Positions 45,211-54,315 of a stretch of DNA of 64,000 bases are shown piece after piece; the first letter of the stretch is position 1; every line of letters starts with the position of its first letter. Location of the stretch: the NCBI GenBank assembly GCA_009692115.1, contig SHZU01000006.1, forward strand, positions 164,552 through 228,551, read 5' to 3'. Source of the DNA: Gemmatimonadota bacterium. Its GTDB lineage: Bacteria > Gemmatimonadota > Gemmatimonadetes > Gemmatimonadales > GWC2-71-9. The notes under the pieces were generated by a model that saw only the letters and a list, made by a program, of their open reading frames with translations, was not told where the DNA came from and did not search any database. Position numbers and translations under genes: made by a program.

Positions 45211-45879
45211 TCAGTACCTCGGCCGTCGACGGCCGGTTTGAGGACTCAAGAACACCGTGTCGCCCGTGATCGCGACATTCCAGTACCACTGTCGATTCGG
45301 ATCGGTCGGATCGATGGAATGGGCCGTAGCCCACCATCGTCCATTGGTCAGCGTGATGGTGGCCCAGCCGACCGCATCCGTGGTGTCGGCGACCGGGTTG
45401 GCAAAGACCCGTTCGCCCATCGAGCGAGTAATCAAAGAATAATCACGATAGACGCTGTCTTCCCACTGGCGCACCACCGCCCGGCTGGTTTCCATCGCGG
45501 GTCCGAGTTGTTCCCGGGCCCGGTCCAGTGCTGCCCGGGCGGCGGACAGCGATTCAGCTGCCGGGGCCATCGAACCGGCGGGCGCCCCGCCCGAGCGCAG
45601 GGAGTCGAGCCGGGCATTGGCCTTGAGATAGGCAATGAAAGGGGTCCGGAAGTCTAAGAACAGACTGTCGAGCTCCCGGGTCCTTGGGCGCGGCGCGGCC
45701 TTGGCCTCGAGCGCGGTCAGGATGCTGTCGCGATTATACGGAAGGAACGACACCACGAGACCGGGCACCGGCGTTTCTACGCCGTTCAAATCTGGAATAC
45801 TGACTCGGATGGTGGCGGTTCGGGCCCTGCACGCGGTGGCCATGACCGCAACGACGACGAACGTGAGTGGCTTGATCAG
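45211..45879 (-). CDS. Lipoprotein of unknown function, CTG start
   Basis: 222 aa if started at CTG 45879. That start gives a lipoprotein signal (LIKPLTFVVVAVMATAC), while the first ATG (45843) would delete it. CTG overlaps the TGA of the M23 gene (CTGA). The mature part begins with an Ig-like beta segment (ATIRVSIPDLNGVETPVPGL), has a central charged coiled-coil-like stretch (LSAARAALDRAREQLGPAME) and ends in a beta segment (DAVGWATITLTNGRWWATAH). No family recognised. Confidence 0.7.
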   Translation of the reverse strand: MIKPLTFVVVAVMATACRARTATIRVSIPDLNGVETPVPGLVVSFLPYNRDSILTALEAKAAPRPRTRELDSLFLDFRTPFIAYLKANARLDSLRSGGAPAGSMAPAAESLSAARAALDRAREQLGPAMETSRAVVRQWEDSVYRDYSLITRSMGERVFANPVADTTDAVGWATITLTNGRWWATAHSIDPTDPNRQWYWNVAITGDTVFLSPQTGRRRPRY

Positions 45880-46796
45880 TCCGTAACCACGTTGGGGAGG
45901 ATGTATTTGAGCGGATCGACCGGGCGACCGTTGATATGGACTTCGTAGTGGAGATGCGGACCGGTCGAGAGCCCGGTGTTGCCGACGAGCGCGATCCGTT
46001 GACCCCGGCCGACTTTGGCACCCGCCGCCACCAAGACTCTGGAGGCATGAGCAAACTTGGTGACGACGCCGTACCCATGGTCGATCGTGACCACGTTTCC
46101 GTATCCAGTTTCCCAGCCCGCCGCCGTCACCACGCCGTTCGCGGGCGCCTCGATCGGCGTTCCGGCCGGGGCCGTGATGTCGACCCCCTCATGGGGGCGA
46201 GCGACGTGGAGGATTGGATGATCGCGCATGGCCGCAAAAGCACTGGACAACCACCCCTGGGTTGGTACGATCGACGGGGTGGCGCCGAGCCGTTCGGCAT
46301 GCGCCGCCATGCTGTCGGCGGCTTCGCTGAAGGAGCGGGTCAGCAGGTTGGCTCGCCGAATCAACGCGCCGAGATCGACCCGGACTTCACTGGCCCGTTC
46401 GACCAAGACACTCGAACGTTCTTCGGTCGTGGCCACCGGCAGCGGACCGCCGATGCCGGCGGCGTGGACTTGCGGGTCGATCGGATCAAGATTGGCGAGG
46501 AGGCGCAGTTTGGAGTCGCGCTTCTCGAGCGAGGCCACGGAGTCGGAGAGGGTGCTCATCCGCCCCTGGATGATGCCGAGCTCGTGGGCCAGCCGGGCAT
46601 TCTCGAGCGCCACGGCTTTGGCCCGCGCCATGTTGACGGTCTTCGCGACGGTGCCGTAGCCTAACAACAATGCAACCATCACCGCGGCGACCGCCAAGGT
46701 GCCGACGAGCTTGATTGCGGTGTGGGACACCTCGATGACGCGCGACGTGCTTGACCCTTGCGGCACGACAATGATAGTCCAGCGGCTCTTTTTCAT
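45876..46796 (-). CDS. M23-family (LytM) peptidoglycan peptidase
   Basis: 306 aa. One N-terminal membrane anchor (LVGTLAVAAVMVALLLGYG), a coiled coil (ARLAHELGIIQGRMSTLSDS) and a C-terminal LytM domain. Zinc ligands are in RPHEGVDITAPAGTP (HxxxD) and GPHLHYEVHING (HxH), so it should be active. ATG 46796 (MKKSRWTIIVVPQG) fits the family better than the open frame to 46859. It cuts peptide cross-links or acts as a cell-wall regulator in the periplasm. First gene of an operon with the lipoprotein and DsbA-like genes. Confidence 0.92.
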   Translation of the reverse strand: MKKSRWTIIVVPQGSSTSRVIEVSHTAIKLVGTLAVAAVMVALLLGYGTVAKTVNMARAKAVALENARLAHELGIIQGRMSTLSDSVASLEKRDSKLRLLANLDPIDPQVHAAGIGGPLPVATTEERSSVLVERASEVRVDLGALIRRANLLTRSFSEAADSMAAHAERLGATPSIVPTQGWLSSAFAAMRDHPILHVARPHEGVDITAPAGTPIEAPANGVVTAAGWETGYGNVVTIDHGYGVVTKFAHASRVLVAAGAKVGRGQRIALVGNTGLSTGPHLHYEVHINGRPVDPLKYILPNVVTD

Positions 46797-46858
46797 CCGT
46801 GGCGATCGACCCCGAATTGACAACGTCCAGAACAGTGGCGTACTGAAAACGCTGGACA

Positions 46859-46887
46859 ATAATGGCCCTCGTTCCGGGGGCTGTCAA
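46859..46887 (-). promoter_or_regulatory. Promoter of the M23-lipoprotein-dsbA operon
   Basis: Minus-strand consensus TTGACA (46887-46882), 17-bp spacer, CATTAT (46864-46859). The leader then contains an inverted repeat (CGTCCAG/CTGGACA) that can form a hairpin. Confidence 0.65.
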
Positions 46888-46941
46888 GCGTCCGGTATCT
46901 GAACGCTAACTGATTGTTCGACAACGACTTGAAATGGGTCC

Positions 46942-48456
46942 CTAGGCCGGGTTCGGTTTCGGGAAAAGGATCGCCGGTCGGGCGATGGTAAGGCCTTGTA
47001 TGACAGGGTTTTGAACAGTGGTCCATCGAATTGCAGTGAGGGGCTCCGTCTGGCCGAGACTCTGCCAGATCTCGGCCGCTTTGGCGGGGACAAAGGGCCC
47101 GACGAGCACGGTGATTCGCACCAGGGTCCGGGCCAGGGAGGCCAGGGCATCGTCCAAGGCCGACTGGTTTCCGGCCTTGGCCAGGCCCCAGGGTGCTGTT
47201 TGGGTGATGTCGAGATCGGCCGCCGCGATGATGGCCCAGATCGCGTCGAGGCCGCCTTTGAGGTCGAGTCGTTCCATGGCGGCCCGGTAGGCTGGGACGT
47301 GGTGGTCGATGACCTCTCGATCGAGCGACGTCGTTTCGCCAGTCGGCACCACACCGCCGCGATACTTCTCGATCATCGCCAAGGATCGGGCAACCAGGTT
47401 GCCGAGTCCGTCGGCCAGGTCGGAGGTATACCGAGCGTCGTAGCGTTCCCAGGTGAAATCACCATCAGCTTCGAAGCCGACTTCGCGCATCAAGAAATAC
47501 CGGAGCGGATCGGCGCCGTAGCGATTGATGGCCTCATCGAGATTGACCGCGGTGCCGGCGGTCTTCGACATCTTGGCGCCGAGCCACTGCACGTAGCCGT
47601 GAGCCCACACCATTTTCGGCGGCGCGATGCCGGCGGCCAGGCACATGGCCGGCCAGAGCACGCAGTGGAACCGGGTGATGCCTTTGCCGATGATATGGAG
47701 GTCGGCCGGCCAGAGCCGTTGGTAGCCTGGTTCCGGGAATCCGGTGGCGGCGAGATAATTGATGACGGCGTCGAACCACACGTAGACCGTGTGACCCTCG
47801 CTGCCCGGGAAGGGAATACCCCAGGGCAGTCGCGACCGCGAGATCGAAATGTCCTGCAACCCGCCCTCCAGCAGGCGAAGGATCTCGTTCCGGCGGATTT
47901 CCGGTTCGACGGCCAACTCACCGCTGGTGATCAGCGCAAGGATTCGATCGCGGTAGGCCGAGAGCCGGAAGAAGTGGTTGGTCTCCTTGGTCGGGACCAG
48001 CGCCAAGGTTGGATGCTCGGCGCACTTGCCGTCGACGATCTGACTTTCGGTCTTGAAGTCTTCGCACCCGGTGCAGTACAGTCCTTCGTAGTCAGCGAGG
48101 AAGACGTCATCGGGACTTTTGGTGAGGATCCGGCTCAACAACGCGAGCACGGCTTGGGTGTGCCGGGGCTCGGTGGTGCGAATCCAGTCGTCGTTGCTGC
48201 ACTCGAGCCGGTGCCAGTACCGAGTAAACCGCTCGGCCATTTGATCGACCCAGGCCTCCGGGGTGATCGCGTGTTTCGTGGACATTTCGATCACGCTTTG
48301 CGAGTTCTCGTCCATGCCCATGAGGAAATGGACGTCGTCGCCTTGGAGCCGGCGGTACCGCGCGATGGCGTCAGCGCCGATCTTCTCGAGGGCGTGGCCG
48401 AGGTGAGGATCGCCGTTGGAATAGTCGATGGCGGTGGTAAGGAAGTACTTGGCCAC
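46942..48456 (-). CDS. metG: Methionyl-tRNA synthetase
   Basis: 504 aa. Class I signature HLGHA in DYSNGDPHLGHALEKIGAD, the Cys-containing connective peptide knuckle YCTGCEDFKTESQIVDGKC and the KMSKT loop in WLGAKMSKTAGTAVN are all present. GTG 48456 lies one base after the ricT stop and starts the usual VAKYFLTTAIDYSNG; the open frame to 48873 reads through ricT. There is no C-terminal tRNA-binding (EMAP-like) dimerisation domain, so this is the short form. Last gene of dnaE-accA-ricT-metG. Confidence 0.96.
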   Translation of the reverse strand: MAKYFLTTAIDYSNGDPHLGHALEKIGADAIARYRRLQGDDVHFLMGMDENSQSVIEMSTKHAITPEAWVDQMAERFTRYWHRLECSNDDWIRTTEPRHTQAVLALLSRILTKSPDDVFLADYEGLYCTGCEDFKTESQIVDGKCAEHPTLALVPTKETNHFFRLSAYRDRILALITSGELAVEPEIRRNEILRLLEGGLQDISISRSRLPWGIPFPGSEGHTVYVWFDAVINYLAATGFPEPGYQRLWPADLHIIGKGITRFHCVLWPAMCLAAGIAPPKMVWAHGYVQWLGAKMSKTAGTAVNLDEAINRYGADPLRYFLMREVGFEADGDFTWERYDARYTSDLADGLGNLVARSLAMIEKYRGGVVPTGETTSLDREVIDHHVPAYRAAMERLDLKGGLDAIWAIIAAADLDITQTAPWGLAKAGNQSALDDALASLARTLVRITVLVGPFVPAKAAEIWQSLGQTEPLTAIRWTTVQNPVIQGLTIARPAILFPKPNPA

Positions 48457-48457
48457 G

Positions 48458-49618
48458 TCAGGGCTCTGAGGATTCGGGCGGAGAATTGGGTTCGCCCGGG
48501 CCGGCACCGGGGCCGCGTCCCCGGCGGCGGCGGCGGCGCTTGGACCGTTTGGCCGCCTCATTCGGTTCGGCCGAGGCTGCCGCGGCGGCGGGTGGCGTTG
48601 GCGCGGGGAGCGGCGGCGCCGGCCGGGGCCGCCGCTCGGGGCGGGGCTCCGCCGCTCGCAGTGGCTCCGTTCGGGGTGGACGGGCAGGGCGTTCCCGCCG
48701 TTCTGCCGTTCGGGGGAGTGGTGCGGTCGGGATCGTCGGGGTCCCGGTGGTTGTCGGGGCTGGGGCGTCGCCCGCCGCAGCGATTTCCTCTTTGAGGTCA
48801 GCGAGCAGCACCGTCCGTGGCCCGTGCTCGTCGCTCCGGAGGAGGACCCGTTCCCGGAAGATGTCGATGGCAATCACCTTCTCGGTTCCGCGAGAGGTCC
48901 GAACGGCCTTGCCCTCCTTCGGGAATCGTTTCCGGGTTGCCACGTAAAACTCATGCTCGTATTTGAGGCAGCAGAGCAGTCGCCCGCACCCGCCTGAGAT
49001 CTGGGCGGGGTTGAGTGAAAGATGCTGGTCCTTGGCAAGGGCCAAGCTGATCGGGTCGAGCGATCGGAGCCAAGTGGAGCAGCAATATTCTTTTCCGCAG
49101 CGGCCGACGCCGCCTAACCGGGCCGCTTCGTCGCGGACCCCGATTTGGCGGAGCTCGATCCGGGCCTTGAACGTGGTCGCGAGATCGCGGACCAAGTCCC
49201 GGAAGTCGACTCGTTTTTCGGAGGTGAAGTAGAAGGTGAGTTTTTTTCGGTCCCACTGCCACTCGGCATCCGACAATTTCATCTCGAGCTTGTGGTGCCG
49301 CACCCGCTCGACCGCCCGAATCCGGGTGCTATCCTCGGAGCGCCGGAGGTCATTGGCGGTCTTGATGTCGTCTTGACTGGCGACGCGGATGACCGGGCGA
49401 GAGGCCGTTGGGATGTCGCCGCCGACCGCGCAGCCGCTGCACCCGGAGGCGCACTTCTTGTCGGCGGTGTCGCCGATGACGCCGACGCGGCCGAAGTCGA
49501 CGCCCCGGTCGGCCTCGACGATCACAGGCTGATGGAGGTGGAGCCGATCAGCGTCCTCGGGCCAGAGGAAGTAATCTTTGCGGTTGCCTTTGAACCGGAC
49601 TTCGATCGTGGTGGGCAT
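48458..49618 (-). CDS. ricT: RicT/PSP1-family protein (Fe-S regulatory complex subunit)
   Basis: 386 aa. The PSP1 domain includes RVDFRDLVRDLATTFKARIE, the cysteine-rich GVGRCGKEYCCSTWL and GGCGRLLCCLKYEHEFY. An additional N-terminal Cys cluster KCASGCSGCAVG is present. In Bacillus the YaaT/RicT protein joins RicA and RicF in an Fe-S complex affecting RNA processing and phosphorelay. The last about 110 residues are a Pro/Arg/Ala-rich tail. It overlaps accA (TGATG) and is followed by metG after one base. Confidence 0.9.
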   Translation of the reverse strand: MPTTIEVRFKGNRKDYFLWPEDADRLHLHQPVIVEADRGVDFGRVGVIGDTADKKCASGCSGCAVGGDIPTASRPVIRVASQDDIKTANDLRRSEDSTRIRAVERVRHHKLEMKLSDAEWQWDRKKLTFYFTSEKRVDFRDLVRDLATTFKARIELRQIGVRDEAARLGGVGRCGKEYCCSTWLRSLDPISLALAKDQHLSLNPAQISGGCGRLLCCLKYEHEFYVATRKRFPKEGKAVRTSRGTEKVIAIDIFRERVLLRSDEHGPRTVLLADLKEEIAAAGDAPAPTTTGTPTIPTAPLPRTAERRERPARPPRTEPLRAAEPRPERRPRPAPPLPAPTPPAAAAASAEPNEAAKRSKRRRRRRGRGPGAGPGEPNSPPESSEP

Positions 49619-50577
49619 CAGGCTTCCGTGAAGGCCCCCATCGCCCCGTACTTGTCGGCCCGGCGCCGGATGAGCTTGTCGGGACGGACTTTGTGGAGTT
49701 CGGTGATGTGGCGGGCCAAGGCCGTGCGGAGCGACTCGCCGGTGGCCTCGGGATCTTGATGGGCGCCCCCCAGGGGCTCGGGGATGACTTCGTCGATGAT
49801 CTTGAGCTTGAGCAGGTCGCTCGCGGTAATCTTGAGCGCTTCGGCGGCCCGCTCACGCTGGGTCGCATCCTTCCAGAGGATGGCCGCGCACCCCTCGGGT
49901 GTGATGACCGAATAGGTGGAGTGCTCGAACATCAGGACTCGGTCGGCAACCGCCAGCGCCAGGGCGCCGCCGGACCCTCCCTCGCCGATGATACAGGTGA
50001 CGATCGGGGTCGGGAGCGAGGCCATTTCGAGGATGTTGGTGGCGAGCGCTTCCGATTGGCCCCGCTCCTCGGCGCCAATGCCGGGGTAGGCGCCCGGGGT
50101 ATCGACCAGGGTAACGACCGGCGCGTGAAACCGGGCTGCCAGCTTCATCAGCCGGAGGGCTTTCCGATATCCCTCGGGGTGGGGCATTCCGAAGTTGCGT
50201 TTGATGTTCTCGCGGGTATCGCGGCCCTTCTGGTGGCCGATGACCATGACCGATTGACCGCGGAGCCGGGCCCAGCCCCCGACAATGGCGAGATCGTCGC
50301 GGTACAGCCGGTCGCCGTGGAGCTCGATGAAATCGGTGAAGATCGACCCGAGATAGTCCATGGTGGTCGGGCGCTTGGCGTGCCGCGCCACCAGCACCCG
50401 CTGGATCGGGGTCAGGTTCTGGTAGATCTCGTGTTTGAGCGTCGTCAGCTTGGCCTGGAGGGTGCCTAGCTCGGCGGCCATGTCGATCTGGCGGTCCTCG
50501 CCGACCCGTTGGAGTTCCTCGATCTGGCGATCGAGTTCCGCGAGTGGTTTTTCAAACTCCAGCGTGTAGAGACCCAT
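49618..50577 (-). CDS. accA: Acetyl-CoA carboxylase carboxyltransferase subunit alpha
   Basis: 319 aa. Crotonase-fold carboxyltransferase half that, with AccD, transfers CO2 from biotin to acetyl-CoA to give malonyl-CoA. Characteristic segments are LEFEKPLAELDRQIEEL, GYRKALRLMKLAARFHAPVV, DTPGAYPGIGAEERGQSEAL and GEGGSGGALALAVADRVLM, whose glycines form the oxyanion hole. Six bases downstream of dnaE, a linkage seen in many bacteria. Confidence 0.97.
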   Translation of the reverse strand: MGLYTLEFEKPLAELDRQIEELQRVGEDRQIDMAAELGTLQAKLTTLKHEIYQNLTPIQRVLVARHAKRPTTMDYLGSIFTDFIELHGDRLYRDDLAIVGGWARLRGQSVMVIGHQKGRDTRENIKRNFGMPHPEGYRKALRLMKLAARFHAPVVTLVDTPGAYPGIGAEERGQSEALATNILEMASLPTPIVTCIIGEGGSGGALALAVADRVLMFEHSTYSVITPEGCAAILWKDATQRERAAEALKITASDLLKLKIIDEVIPEPLGGAHQDPEATGESLRTALARHITELHKVRPDKLIRRRADKYGAMGAFTEA

Positions 50578-50583
50578 GATGTC

Positions 50584-53500
50584 CTATCCGGCTCTGATCA
50601 GTCGTACGGCGTCGGCGCCGAGGAGCGTGCGGAGCGAAAGCACCAGTTCTTCGTTTGGGTTGACCCGGAGCCGGCGCGACCGGAGCTTGGCCGTTTCGCC
50701 GTTGCCGTCCGACCACTCAATATAGACCGGCGCGGGGCCCGCGTGTTCGGCGCAGAGGGCGGCGATGGCCCGGATCCCTTCCGCCGGGGGCGGGCTTGGC
50801 TGGCCCCACCGAATCGAGACCGCCACCGCGCCGCTCTTCCGAAAGTCGATCAGCGGCTTCGACGATTCCACTACAAACGGGGCGCGATCTTCGCCCCGGT
50901 CCCGCTGGCTGTACCCGCCGGTCAGCAACAGGCAGGCGTCCTCGAAGATGGCCTGGTTTTGTTGGGCCCACGCTTCGGGGAAGACAATGGCCTCGGCCGT
51001 GCCGTGAAAGTCCTCGAGCGTGAGCCGGGCGTACTCCTTGCCGGTCTTTTTGGAAATCTGCCGTTTGATGCTGGTCACCACCGCCCCGATGGTCACCTGT
51101 TGCTCGCTCCAGGTAAACAGGGTGGCCGTGGTTCGGGTGCCGAACAACTCGACTTCGCTCTTGAACGGCGCCAACGGGTGGCCGGAGATGAAGAAACCGA
51201 TGATCTCCTTTTCGCGGGCCAACCGCTCGGCTTCCGGCCAGGGCGGGACGTCCGGGAGGGCGGTCGATTTGGGCTCGGCCTTCTGGGCTTCGGCGAAGAG
51301 CGACTCCTGGCCGGTCTCCTTTTCCTGATGGAGAAGTTGCGCTTCGCCGAGCACGGTGTCGAGGGCCGCCATCATTTGGCTTCGGTGGCCGGCCAGGGAG
51401 TCGCAGGCCCCCGCCGCGATCAACGACTCGATGACCCGCTTGTTGCAGAGCCGCAAGTCGATTCGGTTGCCCAGATCGTGGAGGGTCTCGAGCCGGTGGC
51501 CCTTCCGGGCCGCGATGATCGAATCAATGGCCCCCCGCCCGACGTTGCGGACGGCGCCAAGTCCGAAGCGGATCCGCTGGTCAGCGACGACGGTGAACTT
51601 GAAGCCGGATTCGTTGACGTCCGGGGCCAGGACCTCGATGCCCAGTTCGCGGGCCTCGTTGATGTATTGGACCACCTTGTCGGTGTCGCCGATTTCCGAC
51701 GACAAGAGCGCCGCCATGAACTCCGCGGGATAGTGGGTCTTGAGCCAAGCGGTCTGGTACGAGAGAACCGAGTAGGCCACCGAGTGCGACTTGTTGAAGC
51801 CGTAGCGGCCGAAGGTCTTGATCTGCCCGGCCAAGTCGTCCATCAGCTTCTTCGGGTGGCCGAGGCCAATGCCCCGCTCGACGAATTTGGCCAGTTCCTT
51901 GTTGATGAGATCGGCGTCCTTCTTGCCCACGGCCTTCCGCAGCACGTCGGCTTCCGCGAGCGAGAAGCCGGCGAGGATGTTGGCGATCCGCATCACCTGC
52001 TCTTGATAGGTGATGACCCCGTAGGTCGGCTCGAGTACTTCCTTGAGGGACGGATGCGGATACGTCACCGTCTCCTGGCCGAGCTTCCGTTTGATGAAGA
52101 CCAAGTGCATCCCGGTGTCGAGCGGGCCGGGGCGGAGCAGGGCGTTCGACGCCACCAAGTCGTCGAACCGATCGCACTTCATCTGGCGAAGGGTGTCGGT
52201 GGCGAGTGCCGATTCGAATTGGAAGACGCCGGCGGTGCGACCCTGCCGGAGCAAGGCGTAGACCGCGGGATCGTCGAGTGTGAGGGCTCCGATGTCGACG
52301 GCAATGCCATGGCGGTCGGCCACCAGCTTCACTGCGTCGTGGATCACCGTCAGGGTTCTCAACCCGAGGAGATCCATCTTCAGCATCCCGACTTTTTCGA
52401 GCGCCACCATGTCGTACTGGGTGATCATGGCGTGTTCGCCGTCGGCGGTCTGGCCGGCCCCCTTCGTGGGCGCGGTGCAGACCGGGACGTAGTTGGGCAA
52501 CGGGCCCGGGGCGATGACCACCCCGGCCGCGTGGACCGATAGGTGGCGCGAAATACCCTCGATCCGGGAGGCCAGCTCCGCCATCCGGCCGTAGACCGGC
52601 ATCGACTTGACCAGGGCGGACAGCTCAGGGACCTTTTCGAGCGCCTCCGCGATCGTCAGGCTGTAGGCGGGTCCGGAGGGGATCAATTTGGTGATCTTGT
52701 CGGCGTCGCCGGGGGGGACCTTGAGCACCCGGGCCACGTCCTTGATGGCTGCCCGGGCCTTCATGGTTCCAAAGGTGACGATCTGGCCGACGCTTTCTCG
52801 GCCGTACCGCTCCCGGACGTACTCGATCACTTCGCCGCGGCGTTCGAAGCAAAAGTCGACGTCGATGTCGGGCATCGACACCCGTTCCGGATTCAGGAAC
52901 CGTTCGAACAGCAAATCGAACTTGAGCGGGTCGACGTCGGTGATGCGGAGGGCATAGGCCACCAGCGATCCGGCGGCTGAACCGCGGCCCGGCCCAACTG
53001 GGATACCCCGCTCCCGGGCGGCGGCAATGAAGTCCTGGACGATCAGGAAGTAGCCCGAGTACCCGGCCTTGGTGATGACTCCAAGCTCGTAGGCAAGCCG
53101 TTCCTCGACCGGCGGGGGCAGCGGCGTCCCATAGCGGTCGCCGGCACCCTTGCGCGCCAGGTCGGACAGGAGGACGTCATCGTCGGCATACTCGGCGGGG
53201 CGAGGAAAGCTTGGAAGGAAATACCGTTTCTCGAAATCGAACTCGCAGAGGTCGGCCACCCGCTGGGTGTTGTCGATGGCGTCCGGATACTCCTTGAAGA
53301 GCTTCCGCATCTCGGCTTCGCTCTTGACGTACGATTCCTGGCCGGTAAAGCGGAATCGTTTCGGATCGTCGAGGTCGGCGCCGGTTCCGATTGCGAGCAA
53401 GACGTCGTGCGCCTCTGCGTCATCGCGCTTTAAATAGTGGGCGTCGTTGGTGGCGACGACCGGAAGGCCCAACTCGCGGGACAACTCGATCATGCCGTCG

Positions 53501-54063
53501 AGGACGACCTTCTCTTCCGGAATGCCATGATCCTGGATTTCGAGCCAGAAGCCCTCGGGCCCGAACAGCTTGGCAAACCACTGGGCGCTTCGTTTGGCTT
53601 CCTCGTACCGCTGCTGGCGGAGCCCATAGGCCACCTCGCCGGAGAGGCAGGCGGCTAGGCAAATGATGCCCTCGGCGTGCTGCTCGAGGACTTCTTTGTC
53701 GATCCGGGGGCGGCGGTAGAAGCCCTCGGTGTAGCCGATGGAGGTTAGCTTGATCAGATTCTGGTAGCCGACCTTGTTCTTGGCGAGCAGGACCAGGTGG
53801 CTGTAATGGGCCGGGGCATCCGGCGGCTTCTGCCCCGAGCGCCGATCGCCGTAGGCCAGGTAGGCCTCGAAGCCGAGAATCGGCCGGACCTTGTTGGCTT
53901 TGCAGGTTTCGTAGAAGTTCCAGGCGCCGTGCATGTTGCCATGGTCGGTCAGGCCGACGCTGTCCATGCCCAGGCTCTTGATGTATTGGACCAGTTCGGG
54001 GATCTGGTTGGCCCCATCGAGCAACGAGTATTCGCTGTGGGTATGCAGGTGGGCAAAGGCCAT
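50584..54063 (-). CDS. dnaE: DNA polymerase III subunit alpha
   Basis: 1159 aa, replicative polymerase. PHP domain (FAHLHTHSEYSLLDGANQIP), C-family palm with catalytic Asp residues in VSMPDIDVDFCFERRGEVI, and fingers with GPGRGSAAGSLVAYAL. A tandem HhH is followed by the OB fold (VTIGAVVTSIKRQISKKTG) and a C-terminal domain. Length matches E. coli DnaE (1160). First gene of dnaE-accA-ricT-metG. 54064-54315 upstream holds no other gene; no clear promoter could be read there. Confidence 0.97.
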   Translation of the reverse strand: MAFAHLHTHSEYSLLDGANQIPELVQYIKSLGMDSVGLTDHGNMHGAWNFYETCKANKVRPILGFEAYLAYGDRRSGQKPPDAPAHYSHLVLLAKNKVGYQNLIKLTSIGYTEGFYRRPRIDKEVLEQHAEGIICLAACLSGEVAYGLRQQRYEEAKRSAQWFAKLFGPEGFWLEIQDHGIPEEKVVLDGMIELSRELGLPVVATNDAHYLKRDDAEAHDVLLAIGTGADLDDPKRFRFTGQESYVKSEAEMRKLFKEYPDAIDNTQRVADLCEFDFEKRYFLPSFPRPAEYADDDVLLSDLARKGAGDRYGTPLPPPVEERLAYELGVITKAGYSGYFLIVQDFIAAARERGIPVGPGRGSAAGSLVAYALRITDVDPLKFDLLFERFLNPERVSMPDIDVDFCFERRGEVIEYVRERYGRESVGQIVTFGTMKARAAIKDVARVLKVPPGDADKITKLIPSGPAYSLTIAEALEKVPELSALVKSMPVYGRMAELASRIEGISRHLSVHAAGVVIAPGPLPNYVPVCTAPTKGAGQTADGEHAMITQYDMVALEKVGMLKMDLLGLRTLTVIHDAVKLVADRHGIAVDIGALTLDDPAVYALLRQGRTAGVFQFESALATDTLRQMKCDRFDDLVASNALLRPGPLDTGMHLVFIKRKLGQETVTYPHPSLKEVLEPTYGVITYQEQVMRIANILAGFSLAEADVLRKAVGKKDADLINKELAKFVERGIGLGHPKKLMDDLAGQIKTFGRYGFNKSHSVAYSVLSYQTAWLKTHYPAEFMAALLSSEIGDTDKVVQYINEARELGIEVLAPDVNESGFKFTVVADQRIRFGLGAVRNVGRGAIDSIIAARKGHRLETLHDLGNRIDLRLCNKRVIESLIAAGACDSLAGHRSQMMAALDTVLGEAQLLHQEKETGQESLFAEAQKAEPKSTALPDVPPWPEAERLAREKEIIGFFISGHPLAPFKSEVELFGTRTTATLFTWSEQQVTIGAVVTSIKRQISKKTGKEYARLTLEDFHGTAEAIVFPEAWAQQNQAIFEDACLLLTGGYSQRDRGEDRAPFVVESSKPLIDFRKSGAVAVSIRWGQPSPPPAEGIRAIAALCAEHAGPAPVYIEWSDGNGETAKLRSRRLRVNPNEELVLSLRTLLGADAVRLIRAG

Positions 54064-54315
54064 CGAGACTCCATCGGCGGCCAGCGGGCCACCGAAATCT
54101 GACAGGTGCGGGGCCCCTTCGATCGGCTCCGAACGCGGAACCGGTCAGGGGACCGTATCAATACCGTGTCGCTCGGATGATGGCTAGCCGGTCGGCCCCG
54201 TCCTTGCCGAGATTGGGTTGCCCCAAGCGACAGGCCGGGAAGGTATCCGTTCCCGGTGGCGTTGTCAAAAGACGTTGTCAGTCAATGGTTTACGCGGTTA
54301 CGAAAGGGAGGGGCA